The notes under the pieces are model-generated. The model searched no databases, was not told the DNA's origin, and saw only the letters and a list, made by a program, of their open reading frames with translations. Positions 26,005 through 34,259 of a stretch of DNA of 64,000 nucleotides are shown here, piece by piece. Source of the stretch: Scytonema millei VB511283 (lineage in GTDB: Bacteria; Cyanobacteriota; Cyanobacteriia; Cyanobacteriales; Chroococcidiopsidaceae). Positions within the stretch are counted from its first letter, which is position 1. Each line of letters starts with the position of its first letter. The translations under genes and the position numbers were made by a program. The stretch is from contig NZ_JTJC03000003.1 in assembly GCF_000817735.3 (NCBI RefSeq), positions 434,001 to 498,000 on the forward strand, read 5' to 3'.

Positions 26005-26985
26005 TTAATTATGTCGGCTAATAAATTTTACCAGAGCTACTGAAGCAATATTTACCAGTAGCGTAACCAAAAATAAAATTAAAGCTAAGTACATTAACGC
26101 ACCGACATGCAATCCATCTAATGCTTCGCCAAACTCATTTGCTAGCACGGCTGGAATCGTATATGCAACATCTAACAATGAAGGGCTAATCTGTGCTGTA
26201 TTTCCGATTACCATCGTCACAGCCATTGTTTCCCCTAACGCTCGTCCGAGTGCCAAAATTGCCGCTCCAACTATGCCAGAAATACCTGCCGGTAATAGTA
26301 CGCCAAAGATAGTTTCCCAACGGGTTGCACCTAAAGACATCGAACCACTGCGTAATTCTTTTGGGACGGCAAGTAAAACTTCGCGGCTAATTGCTGCCAT
26401 TGTCGGCAAAACCATAATTGCCAGAATCACGCCTGCACTCGACATCCCATAGCCTGCTGGTGGAGTGCTAAACAGCGGTATCCAAGCGAAATGGTCGTAG
26501 AGCCATTGTTGAATCGGTTGCAAGAACGGAATGAGTACGAAAATGCCCCACAGACCAATGATGACGCTAGGAATAGCGGCAATCAACTCTACCATGAAAG
26601 CAATGGGCGATCGCACTGAAGCAGGCAAAATATCTTCGCTCGTAATTAAAGCTACTGCTAATCCCACGGGAACGGCAATTAACATTGCGAGTGCCGAACT
26701 GACTAGAGTACCAAAAATGAATGGCAGCGCCCCAAATTTGAGATCTGCTACATTCCATTCTTGACTCCACAAAAAACTCAGTCCAAATTGTCGAATAGCT
26801 GGCAGGGCATTTTCAAAAATAATAAAGCTAATCCAAAATAGCAGGGCTACCATAGCAAACGCTAAGCCATATACCAGCCAGGTAAACCCTTGGTCGAACC
26901 ACGCAAATTTTCCTGAAGATGCAGCTAAATCACTCTCTGACTGAAGAGGAAACTGCCGATTGTTTTCTACATGTGGTTCTGACAT
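26005..26985 (-). CDS. pstC: Phosphate ABC transporter permease PstC
   Basis: The 326-residue protein has a soluble N-terminus of about 35 residues, six membrane segments, LIAAIPSVIIGLWGIFVLIP and the ATPase-contact loop SLGATRWETIFGVLLPAGISGI. These identify PstC. It pairs with PstA. The pstS-pstC gap holds palindromic repeats. Confidence 0.95.
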   Translation of the reverse strand: MSEPHVENNRQFPLQSESDLAASSGKFAWFDQGFTWLVYGLAFAMVALLFWISFIIFENALPAIRQFGLSFLWSQEWNVADLKFGALPFIFGTLVSSALAMLIAVPVGLAVALITSEDILPASVRSPIAFMVELIAAIPSVIIGLWGIFVLIPFLQPIQQWLYDHFAWIPLFSTPPAGYGMSSAGVILAIMVLPTMAAISREVLLAVPKELRSGSMSLGATRWETIFGVLLPAGISGIVGAAILALGRALGETMAVTMVIGNTAQISPSLLDVAYTIPAVLANEFGEALDGLHVGALMYLALILFLVTLLVNIASVALVKFISRHN

Positions 26986-27024
26986 ACATCATTTAGTTGA
27001 AATCACTTAATTGAAATCACATAT

Positions 27025-27073
27025 GTAGAGACGTTACATGTAACGTCTCTACATGTAACGTCTCTACATGTAA
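27025..27073. repeat. Palindromic repeat between pstS and pstC
   Basis: A perfect 28-bp palindrome (27025-27052, arms GTAGAGACGTTACA) is followed by another half copy. In RNA it would form a strong stem just after pstS and could set the higher pstS level by protecting the upstream message or ending part of the transcripts. A shorter relative forms the terminator at 4533. Confidence 0.75.
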
Positions 27074-27077
27074 TTAT

Positions 27078-28127
27078 CTACTTCACTTCGCTGTTTACAG
27101 TCTGTACGACTTGGCTAGCAACACTAGAAGGAATTCGCGTGTAATCGAGCTGGTCGTTAATTTTTTGACCGTCAGTTAACATCCACTTTACCATCCGCTT
27201 CACGGCATCGGCTTTACCTGGTTGTTCGTAGTTTCTGTAGACCATGATCCAGGTTAAACCTGTAATTGGATAACCAGAGGTTGGATTTCCAAGTGAGGCT
27301 TGGTTAACGCGAAAATCAGGATTGAATTTAACAGTTTCTAAAGCTTGGTTGGCTGCTTCCTGAGTTGGTGCGACAAATTCACCTTGACTATTCTGCACTT
27401 GTGCCATCGGAATTTTGTTCTGTCTGGCAAAAGCAGCTTCTACATAGCCAATGCTGCCAGGAGTCCGCTGCACGATTTGAGCTACACCAGGATTGCCTTT
27501 GCCTTTGAGGGGACTACCAGCCCAAGAAGGAGCGCGATTAGGACCAATCCTACCTTTAAAGTAGGGACTCATGGCGCTGAGGGCGTTGGTGAAGATAAAG
27601 CTCGTCCCGCTAGAATCAGCACGTACAGCAAGTCTAATTGGCTGGTTCGGTAATTTTGCCCCAGGATTATCAGCGGCGATCGCCGGATCGTTCCAATTCT
27701 TAACTTGACCTGCAAAAATCTGTGGTAAGACTTTCCGAGATAGTCTGAGATCGGTAACGCCAGGTGCATTGTAAACCACAGCAACAGGACCACCAGCTGT
27801 GGGGACGAATACCACGCCGTTCTTGACTTTTTTCACTTCTTCATCGGTCATGGCGTTATCGCTAGCGCCAAAATCAACCGAGCCAGCAATAAATTGTCTC
27901 ACCCCGCCACCGCTACCAATTCCCTGATAGTTGACTTGAAGTGGCGGGTTAGCTTTACGCAATTCGCTAGCCCAGCGCTGATACAAGGGTTCTGGGAAAG
28001 TTGCACCAGCACCATTGAGGGTAGCAGCTTGTTGCGCAATTCCCGTTAAACCCGCTCCCAAGGTCACTGTAGCTGCGACTGCTGAAGTCGCAACTACACG
28101 CTTCAGCGTAATTCCAGATAGCAGCAT
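27078..28127 (-). CDS. pstS: Phosphate-binding periplasmic protein PstS
   Basis: The product has a signal segment (RVVATSAVAATVTLGAGLTGIA), then LNGAGATFPEPLYQRWASEL, the phosphate-site residues in GIGSGGGVRQFIAG and GASDNAMTDEE, and VRADSSGTSFIFTNAL. These are characteristic of PstS. It captures phosphate for PstCAB. I prefer ATG 28127, because the upstream GTG at 28151 would put eight acidic or polar residues before the signal. The Pho box lies about 90 bases upstream. Confidence 0.95.
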   Translation of the reverse strand: MLLSGITLKRVVATSAVAATVTLGAGLTGIAQQAATLNGAGATFPEPLYQRWASELRKANPPLQVNYQGIGSGGGVRQFIAGSVDFGASDNAMTDEEVKKVKNGVVFVPTAGGPVAVVYNAPGVTDLRLSRKVLPQIFAGQVKNWNDPAIAADNPGAKLPNQPIRLAVRADSSGTSFIFTNALSAMSPYFKGRIGPNRAPSWAGSPLKGKGNPGVAQIVQRTPGSIGYVEAAFARQNKIPMAQVQNSQGEFVAPTQEAANQALETVKFNPDFRVNQASLGNPTSGYPITGLTWIMVYRNYEQPGKADAVKRMVKWMLTDGQKINDQLDYTRIPSSVASQVVQTVNSEVK

Positions 28128-28217
28128 ATTTCTCTGAGTCTCCTCATCCACTAATAGTAGTCAATCGCACAGACAATCTTAATGATCACGCACATAGTGG
28201 ATGAACTCATTATCTCA

Positions 28218-28258
28218 AGCTTAATAGTTGGTTAATTATGGATTAAGTAAAGTTTAAG
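28218..28258 (-). promoter_or_regulatory. Pho box with four direct repeats upstream of pstS
   Basis: On the minus strand the units CTTAAACT, CTTAATCC, ATTAACCA and ATTAAGCT begin exactly 11 bp apart (8-bp units with 3-bp spacers). This fits the cyanobacterial PhoB/SphR consensus PyTTAAPyPy(T/A). The site should switch on pstSCAB under phosphate shortage. Confidence 0.85.
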
Positions 28259-28549
28259 CAGGGAGCTGCTTCTAACGCTAAGTCTATCAATTGAATGCCA
28301 ATACAAGCAGTTACGTGTAAACAAGAATTCCGTGGCTACTGAGTAGCAAATTTAACTAAATATTATCTGTCAATGCCAATCTATAAAAAAGCAAGGGATA
28401 GCAACTTTTAGCTGGAGAGATAAATCGCGAGAAAACCGTCAAGCAAAATGTAAATAACTGTTGCAAAACTGTCAAAAATGTTTAGAAACTGTCCAGAAAC
28501 CTATCAGAGCTTTAACCTAGAAAAATAAGAGATGTTAAAAGGAAATCTG

Positions 28550-28864
28550 ATGAATATGAATAACATTCAAAAGTATCGCTTTGTCTGCACTCTGACCTTT
28601 GGGGATATTTACGGTCAAATTATTGTCTGGTTGATCACTATTACCGTTAGTTTGGCTGCGGCAATGGCAATGATGGGTGCGAGAAAACCAATCTACGCCT
28701 TAGCCACTGTGGGGTTGATTGTACTACTATCTCTACCTTTCCTACTGTTTGCCTTCGTCACAACCCTGCTCAACCATATCGAACTGACAGCAACAGAACC
28801 AGGTACAAAATCTGAACCTATTCCTGGTAACGTTTCGCAGCAACAACCAGCGCCAGTTAGCTAG
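28550..28864 (+). CDS. Small two-segment membrane protein
   Basis: The product (104 residues from ATG 28550) has a short N-terminus, NIQKYRFVCTLTFGDIYGQ, two adjacent membrane segments at about 25-45 and 50-72, and a Pro/Gln-rich tail. AAAGGAAA lies six bases before 28550, so I prefer it to the earlier ATG at 28532. It reads divergently from pstS and precedes sdhA by 140 bases. I do not recognise a characterised family; a role with the succinate dehydrogenase downstream is only positional. Confidence 0.6.
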   Translation: MNMNNIQKYRFVCTLTFGDIYGQIIVWLITITVSLAAAMAMMGARKPIYALATVGLIVLLSLPFLLFAFVTTLLNHIELTATEPGTKSEPIPGNVSQQQPAPVS

Positions 28865-29002
28865 GGATCGGGGGTGAGGGAAAGGACAAGGGGGACAAGG
28901 AAGCAACTCCGATTCAAAATATAAAATTTCTCACCCTCACTCCTCGCCCCTTGTTAAGCCACTATAGAGCTAGAGAACACTTTTTTAGCAAACAATGTAT
29001 AA

Positions 29003-30730
29003 ATGCTAGAACACGATGTCATTATTGTTGGCGGCGGACTAGCTGGCTGTCGTGCCGCAGTAGAAATTGCCCGCCTCGATCCGAGTTTGAATGTGGCTGT
29101 AGTGGCGAAAACTCACCCGATCCGCTCTCATTCTGTCGCCGCTCAAGGAGGAATTGCTGCAACGCTGAAGAATGTGGATGATAAAGATAGCTGGGAAGCT
29201 CACGCCTTTGATACTGTGAAAGGTTCCGACTATCTAGCCGATCAAGATGCGGTGGAGTTGCTAGCCCGTGAAGCCCCCGATGTGGTGATAGATCTAGAAC
29301 ACATGGGAGTGTTATTTTCTCGCTTGCCTGACGGTCGCATCGCTCAAAGAGCCTTCGGCGGACATTCTCACAATCGTACCTGCTATGCCGCAGATAAGAC
29401 CGGACACGCCATTCTACACGAACTCGTCAATAATTTACGGCGATATGGCGTACAGGTTTATGAAGAATGGTACGTGATGCGTCTGATTTTGGAGGACGGT
29501 CAAGCTAAGGGCGTAGTCATGTACAGCATTCTCGACGGACACATCGAAGTCGTACGCGCCAAAGCGGTGATGTTTGCTACGGGCGGTTACGGTCGAGTTT
29601 ACAACACGACTTCTAACGATTATGCTTCGACAGGCGACGGATTGGCAATGGCGGCGATCGCAGGTCTGCCTTTAGAAGACATGGAATTCGTCCAATTTCA
29701 CCCTACGGGATTGTATCCAGTCGGCGTATTGATCTCGGAAGCCGTACGAGGGGAAGGAGCGTATTTAATTAATGCCGAGGGAGAGCGTTTTATGGCAACC
29801 TACGCCCCCTCAAGGATGGAATTAGCGCCACGGGATATTACCTCTCGGGCGATCGCCTATGAAATTCGTGCCGGACGCGGCGTTTATCCCGATGGTCGGG
29901 CAGGTGGTCCCTGCGTGTATCTCGACTTACGGCACATGGGCAAGGAAAAAATTATGAGCCGCGTCCCTTTTTGCTGGGAAGAAGCCCATCGACTCGTAGG
30001 AGTTGATGCCGTCCATCAACCGATGCCCGTGCGTCCTACAGTCCACTATTCTATGGGTGGGATACCAGTGAATACAGACGGACAGGTGCGTCGTAGCGCC
30101 GAACAGTTAGTAGAAGGCTTTTTCGCAGCTGGGGAGTGTGCTTGCGTTTCCGTCCACGGTGCTAATCGTTTGGGCAGCAATTCTTTGTTGGAGTGCGTAG
30201 TCTACGGACGGCGTACGGGAGCTGCGATCGCGCAATACGTCCAAAATCGTAAATTACCGGATATCCAAGAGCAACGCTATATTAACGAGGCAAAACAGCA
30301 AATTCAAGCCTTGTTAGAACAGCCAGGAAAGTACCGGATCGAGCAAGTCCGTACGGCTTTTCAAGATGCCATGACGCAGCACTGCGGTGTATTTCGGACG
30401 GAAAGCTTGATGCAAGAAGGCTTACAACAATTGCAACAACTGCAACAGCAATCCGCGCAAATATATTTAGATGATAAAGGCAGTTGTTGGAATACGGAAA
30501 TTATTGAAGCCTTAGAACTGGGAAGTTTAATTGTCGTCGGACAACTCATTTTAAATTCAGCCCTCAACCGTCAAGAAAGCCGTGGCGCTCACTTCCGCGA
30601 AGACTTTCCGCAACGGGACGACAGTAATTTCCTCAAACACACCCTATCGTATTATTCCCCTGCTGGTATTGACCTGCAATACAAACCCGTCGCAATTACT
30701 ATGTTTGAACCGCAAGAACGAAAGTACTAA
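29003..30730 (+). CDS. sdhA: Succinate dehydrogenase/fumarate reductase flavoprotein subunit
   Basis: The 575-residue product begins with the FAD fold [16 protein letters not shown] and has the flavin-linking block [33 protein letters not shown] follows, then the active-site regions [13 protein letters not shown] and [14 protein letters not shown], and the C-terminal helical domain. Together these identify SdhA/FrdA. It oxidises succinate to fumarate at the thylakoid or plasma membrane, feeding electrons to the quinone pool. SdhB is not adjacent, which is normal in cyanobacteria. Confidence 0.93.
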   Translation: MLEHDVIIVGGGLAGCRAAVEIARLDPSLNVAVVAKTHPIRSHSVAAQGGIAATLKNVDDKDSWEAHAFDTVKGSDYLADQDAVELLAREAPDVVIDLEHMGVLFSRLPDGRIAQRAFGGHSHNRTCYAADKTGHAILHELVNNLRRYGVQVYEEWYVMRLILEDGQAKGVVMYSILDGHIEVVRAKAVMFATGGYGRVYNTTSNDYASTGDGLAMAAIAGLPLEDMEFVQFHPTGLYPVGVLISEAVRGEGAYLINAEGERFMATYAPSRMELAPRDITSRAIAYEIRAGRGVYPDGRAGGPCVYLDLRHMGKEKIMSRVPFCWEEAHRLVGVDAVHQPMPVRPTVHYSMGGIPVNTDGQVRRSAEQLVEGFFAAGECACVSVHGANRLGSNSLLECVVYGRRTGAAIAQYVQNRKLPDIQEQRYINEAKQQIQALLEQPGKYRIEQVRTAFQDAMTQHCGVFRTESLMQEGLQQLQQLQQQSAQIYLDDKGSCWNTEIIEALELGSLIVVGQLILNSALNRQESRGAHFREDFPQRDDSNFLKHTLSYYSPAGIDLQYKPVAITMFEPQERKY

Positions 30731-30736
30731 TAGGAA

Positions 30737-30805
30737 ATGGTTGACGGCTGACAGTTAACAGTTAACCGTCAACTGTCAACTGTCAACTACCAACTACCAA
30801 TCATC
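30737..30805. repeat. STRR array (CAGTTAA, CCGTCAA, CCAACTA units)
   Basis: Several 7-bp units follow the sdhA stop and end about 50 bases before the riboswitch. Confidence 0.85.
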
Positions 30806-30855
30806 ACATTTGACGACGCATCTCAGCAGTGATATGTTAAGGATTAAATAAATTT

Positions 30856-31109
30856 GAAGGGGAGTAGCTACTGGCATCACAACCTTGCCAGATACCTGAA
30901 TCAACATACTGGCTTGCTGCCTGGTTCAGGTGACAGATCGGCGATTAGCAATTAGCAATTAGCACTTGAACAAAAGCTAACAGCTAACAACTATTTGTCA
31001 GTGAGACCTTCACTAAGTTCACAGAGGAAGATTGTGAGCTTGGTGAGGTCTAGCGGAACTCGTCAAGCTCGCAAGCTCAAGTTAGTCAGCTACAAAGGAG
31101 CTTGAGAGA
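30856..31109 (+). promoter_or_regulatory. yybP-ykoY (Mn2+) riboswitch with ribosome-site switch
   Basis: The leader of the GDT1-type exporter gene contains GGGGAGTAGC (30859-30868) and TCAACATAC (30901-30909), the two sequence hallmarks of the manganese-sensing aptamer. GAAGG (30856-30860) pairs with CCTTC (31007-31011) to close it. A peripheral arm contains a 7-bp STRR (ATTAGCA units, about 30945-30965). Downstream, CAAGCTC (31072-31078) can pair with GAGCTTG (31098-31104), covering the GGAG ribosome site. An earlier GAGCTTG (31036-31042) can pair with either CAAGCTC copy instead. This suggests translational control, with Mn2+ freeing the site. Confidence 0.85.
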
Positions 31110-31730
31110 GTGCTAGCAGCCTTCATTGCCAGTTTTTTACTGATTGCGGTTTCAGAATTAGGGGATAAAACTTTTTTCATCGCTGCAATTTTGGCGATGC
31201 GTCATTCGCGACGGCTGGTGTTTGCTGGTGCGGTGTCAGCTTTAGCAGCGATGACAATACTTTCTGTTTTAGTGGGACAAGTTGCGGCTTTGTTGCCTAA
31301 AACATACATTCAATATGCAGAAATTGCCTTGTTTCTGGGTTTTGGTTTGAAGTTGCTTTACGAAGCAAGTAAAATGCCAGTGAGTTCTTGCGATACAGAA
31401 ATTATTCAAGAGGCAAAAACTGCTGTTGAGAAAGCAGAATTTAATTTACCGAAAACTCAAAATGCTGGAGCAATTATTGCTGAGGCTTTTACGCTAACTT
31501 TTTTATCAGAATGGGGCGATCGCACTCAAATTGCAACTATTGCTTTAGCAACTCGATATCCAGTTGTAGGCGTGACTATTGGAGCAATTTTAGGTCATGC
31601 TTTATGCGCGGCGCTTGCAGTCGTTTGCGGACGCATGTTAGCTGGACGGATCTCGGAGCGAAAGTTAACTATTGCTGGAGGAATTCTCTTTATTATCTTT
31701 GGTGTGATGGCAGTAGTTGAAGCAGCATGA
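31110..31730 (+). CDS. GDT1/TMEM165 family (UPF0016) manganese exporter
   Basis: The 206-residue membrane protein has two copies of the family motif E-x-G-D-(K/R)-(T/S): SELGDKTFF near residue 15 and SEWGDRTQI near residue 135. The GDT1 repeats lie in about six membrane segments. Cyanobacterial relatives (Mnx) export Mn2+ from cytosol to thylakoid lumen or out. The start is GTG at 31110, with GGAG eight bases before. The riboswitch upstream supports the manganese role. Confidence 0.92.
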   Translation: MLAAFIASFLLIAVSELGDKTFFIAAILAMRHSRRLVFAGAVSALAAMTILSVLVGQVAALLPKTYIQYAEIALFLGFGLKLLYEASKMPVSSCDTEIIQEAKTAVEKAEFNLPKTQNAGAIIAEAFTLTFLSEWGDRTQIATIALATRYPVVGVTIGAILGHALCAALAVVCGRMLAGRISERKLTIAGGILFIIFGVMAVVEAA

Positions 31731-31750
31731 GATAAATATCACACCATTAA

Positions 31751-31910
31751 CTAACCAAATAGGTTTCCCACAGTTAGTTTAACTTTTTGTGCAAAAGATG
31801 GAACAGGAATCTGTTGTTCTGGTTCGTCAAATACTTCTGGTTGTTGGTTAGCGAAGATCGACAAATACTGTTTGTTCTTCTGGATCGATTAACCAACCCA
31901 TTTGACGATA
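31751..31910 (-). pseudogene. C-terminal relic of a Uma2-family (DUF820) gene
   Basis: Read on the minus strand, RQMGWLIDPEEQTVFVDLR is followed, after a one-base frame change, by QPEVFDEPEQQIPVPSFAQKV and the ending KLTVGNLFG. This is the conserved end of Uma2-type endonuclease-like proteins abundant in cyanobacteria. The N-terminal two thirds are missing, replaced upstream by transposase sequence, so this is a dead fragment. Confidence 0.75.
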
Positions 31911-31919
31911 ATCTCCTGT

Positions 31920-32057
31920 TTATTCTCTTTTTTGAAGCCACAAATTGAGCGTATTACGACTAATTTTGAAGATTTTACTAGCTGAGGTTTTTCCCATGCC
32001 ACTATCTATTGCCTCAATGACTTTTCTTCTCAAGTCATAGCTGTAGGGGGCTGGCAT
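31920..32057 (-). pseudogene. N-terminal fragment of an IS630-type transposase
   Basis: A 45-residue frame reads MPAPYSYDLRRKVIEAI, then GKTSASKIFKISRNTLNLWLQKRE. This is the N-terminal helix-turn-helix of IS630-type transposases or their HTH partners. The DDE catalytic part is absent and the frame stops just before the Uma2 relic. The insertion element has therefore decayed. GGAG lies about six to nine bases before its ATG. Confidence 0.75.
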
Positions 32058-32110
32058 TTTTTGCTCCGATTCGCTCCAACTCTATTATGTCCTAATCTTT
32101 GCTTCAAGTG

Positions 32111-32839
32111 CTATACATACTTTTCTATAACATGCTTCCAAATTGAGTAAGCTTGACCGTTTAAATGCACTCCATCTAGCGTGTAACATTCCTTTAGTTG
32201 ATGCTGTTCGTCTGAGAGGTAAGAAGACAAATCGATATAGGTGAGTGAATATTCTGTTGCTAGTTTTTGGAGAGCAGAATTTAATTGTAAGATCTCGCGA
32301 TCGCTGACATTCAAACCAGATTTAGCCCGATTGATTGGCAAAACACTTTGAAGAAATACTTCTGTATTAGGACTGCGCTCGCAAATCCCAACGATAATCT
32401 TTTGATAATCTCCTAAAATTTCTGCTGCCGATTGCTGATAATGAATAAAATTATTAATTCCAATCATCATGAAAATTTTGGCTGGCTGAGAACTCACAAT
32501 GTCCTCAAGACGATTTAACACTCCCATAGTAGTATCGCCAGAGATACCGCGATTTTTAATGTGAGGATTTTCTAACAACTCAGACCATTCGCATTCATCA
32601 GTAATACTATCTCCCAAAAACACAATATCTGAATTGGATATTGGTGCAAGTTGGAATTGACTAATTCTTTGCAAGTAATAGACCGGGTTAGCAACTTGAA
32701 GACGAAGGCGATCGGGTTTTTGTTTAAGCCTTGAAAGTTTGAGTTGTAAATAAGAAATACCACCTTTTTTAGCAATAAATAATGTTGCCAAAACTAAACC
32801 TATAACATTAAATCCGAGAGAAAAAAATAAAACTTTCAT
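32111..32839 (-). CDS. SGNH/GDSL-family esterase, membrane-anchored
   Basis: The 242-residue product has one N-terminal membrane segment (about 4-24) and a GDSL hydrolase domain. Block I is IVFLGDSITDECEW with the catalytic Ser, block II is GISGDTTMGVLNR, block III is MIGINNFIHYQ and block V is DGVHLNGQAYSIW with Asp and His. Such enzymes remove acyl or acetyl groups from lipids or sugars; the substrate is unknown. The anchor suggests action at the outer face of the inner membrane. It is a lone gene beside relics. Confidence 0.85.
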   Translation of the reverse strand: MKVLFFSLGFNVIGLVLATLFIAKKGGISYLQLKLSRLKQKPDRLRLQVANPVYYLQRISQFQLAPISNSDIVFLGDSITDECEWSELLENPHIKNRGISGDTTMGVLNRLEDIVSSQPAKIFMMIGINNFIHYQQSAAEILGDYQKIIVGICERSPNTEVFLQSVLPINRAKSGLNVSDREILQLNSALQKLATEYSLTYIDLSSYLSDEQHQLKECYTLDGVHLNGQAYSIWKHVIEKYV

Positions 32840-32854
32840 TGGTAATGGATAATG

Positions 32855-33309
32855 GGTAATTGGTTGATAGTTGACGGTTGACAGTAAACGCGCTCCGCTA
32901 CACTGCGTGAAGACTGTTGACAGTAGAGAGTGACTAGTGGCTGGTGGCTAGTGGCTAGAATTGCTCCCCCAGCTCTCTCTGCTCCCAATACGGTTTAGTT
33001 AAATGCGATCGATCCTCGAAGATCCTCCCTAGCCCTCCTTTTGAAGGGGAGGACACTTGCACAGGAAGGGTTTCCCGACTTGAGCAAAGTGTCCGTGGGT
33101 TGGGGGGATCGTCTTATCTGAACCGTATTGTCTCTGCTCCCCTGCTCTCTGCTCGTGCGCTCCCTGCTCCCTGATTCAAAAACTCTATAAGTAGTAGGAT
33201 GACATTGAGAAAAGAAAAGCTACAGAATCTAACGAGTAAAGATAGAGAGCAATTTGCTCGGGTTGGTTAGCTTGGAGATTGTGTTGTAGCTGTTTCTCCC
33301 AATTTACAT
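32855..33309. repeat. Repeat-filled gap with STRRs around a MITE-like element
   Basis: CGGTTGACAGT, CTAGTGG and CTCTCTGCTCC units occupy both sides of the 145-bp element at 32986. The last 130 bases before the peptidase gene are unique and should hold its promoter. Confidence 0.75.
32986..33130. mobile_element. MITE-like element, copy 3 (145 bp)
   Basis: Ends are CAATACGGTTTAGTTA and, on the other strand, CAATACGGTTCAGATA. A perfect 10-bp direct repeat TCTCTGCTCC lies on both sides. No open frame. The ends start like copies 1 and 2 but differ after six bases, so it is a sister subfamily. It has inserted into an STRR. Confidence 0.8.
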
Positions 33310-34074
33310 ATGATTGAGACTTCTAGATCTGCTCGTCGTACTTGGTATTATCCAGTACTTGGCTCGATAGCTGCATTAGGTGTTAGTGTAGGTACTCCCG
33401 AAGTAGCCTTATCGGTTCCGTGGGCAGAGTTATTCCAGCAAGGAGCGCAAGTCATCCAACTCTACAGGATTTCTGACCGAGATGAAGTAGAGTTAGGTAA
33501 GCAAATTAACCAACAACTCCTTAGTACTCAGTTTCAACCCGTGCGCGATCGCGCCTTAAATAGCAAAGTCAATCGCATCGGTCAAAAATTAGCTCAAACT
33601 AGCTCTCGTCCCGATATTCCCTATACCTTTCAAGTGGTACAGGATAAAAGCATCAATGCTTTTGCCACTGCTGGGGGTTTTGTTTACGTCACCACAGGCT
33701 TACTAGAAGCCGTAGACAACGACGCACAACTTGCTGGCGTGTTGGCTCACGAAATCGGTCACATTGCGGCGCGTCATACAGTAGAGCAAATGCGACAAGC
33801 TGCGATCGCTCAAGGGTTAGCAAATGCGGCGGGAGTCGATCGCAACAAAGTCGTAGCATTGGGAGTTGAATTCGGCGTGCGCCGTCCGCGCAGCCGTCAA
33901 GCAGAATTTGAAGCAGATCGTCTGGGATTTGAGAATATGCAACGAGCTGGCTACGACCAAAATCAGATGATTGCCTTTCTAGAAAAACTACGCAACCAAT
34001 CTTCAGTACCAGCCTTTTTAAGTACCCACCCAGCCACCAGCGATCGCATTGCCAGACTCCAAGGCGACGATTGA
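33310..34074 (+). CDS. M48-family zinc metalloprotease
   Basis: The 254-residue product has an N-terminal hydrophobic segment (about 13-35, probably a signal or anchor) and a peptidase M48 domain with HEIGHIAARH near residue 147. The third zinc ligand is Glu in AEFEADRLGFENM, and the C-terminal substrate strand is FLSTHPATSDRIARL. Such proteases degrade misfolded envelope proteins (BepA/LoiP or YcaL type). The domain is complete. It is a single gene framed by repeats. Confidence 0.9.
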   Translation: MIETSRSARRTWYYPVLGSIAALGVSVGTPEVALSVPWAELFQQGAQVIQLYRISDRDEVELGKQINQQLLSTQFQPVRDRALNSKVNRIGQKLAQTSSRPDIPYTFQVVQDKSINAFATAGGFVYVTTGLLEAVDNDAQLAGVLAHEIGHIAARHTVEQMRQAAIAQGLANAAGVDRNKVVALGVEFGVRRPRSRQAEFEADRLGFENMQRAGYDQNQMIAFLEKLRNQSSVPAFLSTHPATSDRIARLQGDD

Positions 34075-34259
34075 CAGTGACCAGTGACCAATGACCAGTT
34101 ACCAATTACCAATTACCAATTACCAATTACCAAAACAACTAATACCCGACTCCCGTACGGGCGGGTTTAGTAAAAGAATCATGGTTGATGGCAATCGATC
34201 TTCGCTCAAAACCCGCCCCTACGACTCCCGACTCCCAATCCTTCACGACTCACTTCATC
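34075..34259. repeat. STRR array plus GC-rich dispersed repeat
   Basis: CAGTGAC, then five ACCAATT units, then two copies of the CGGGCGGGTTT / AAACCCGCCCCTACG unit and a CGACTCC run. The in-frame open reading upstream of the GH13 start comes from this repeat and is not taken as coding. Confidence 0.8.

Noticed and set aside
34185..34259. Upstream extension of the GH13 gene
   Set aside because: It reads through a dispersed GC-rich repeat; the family start is at ATG 34260.
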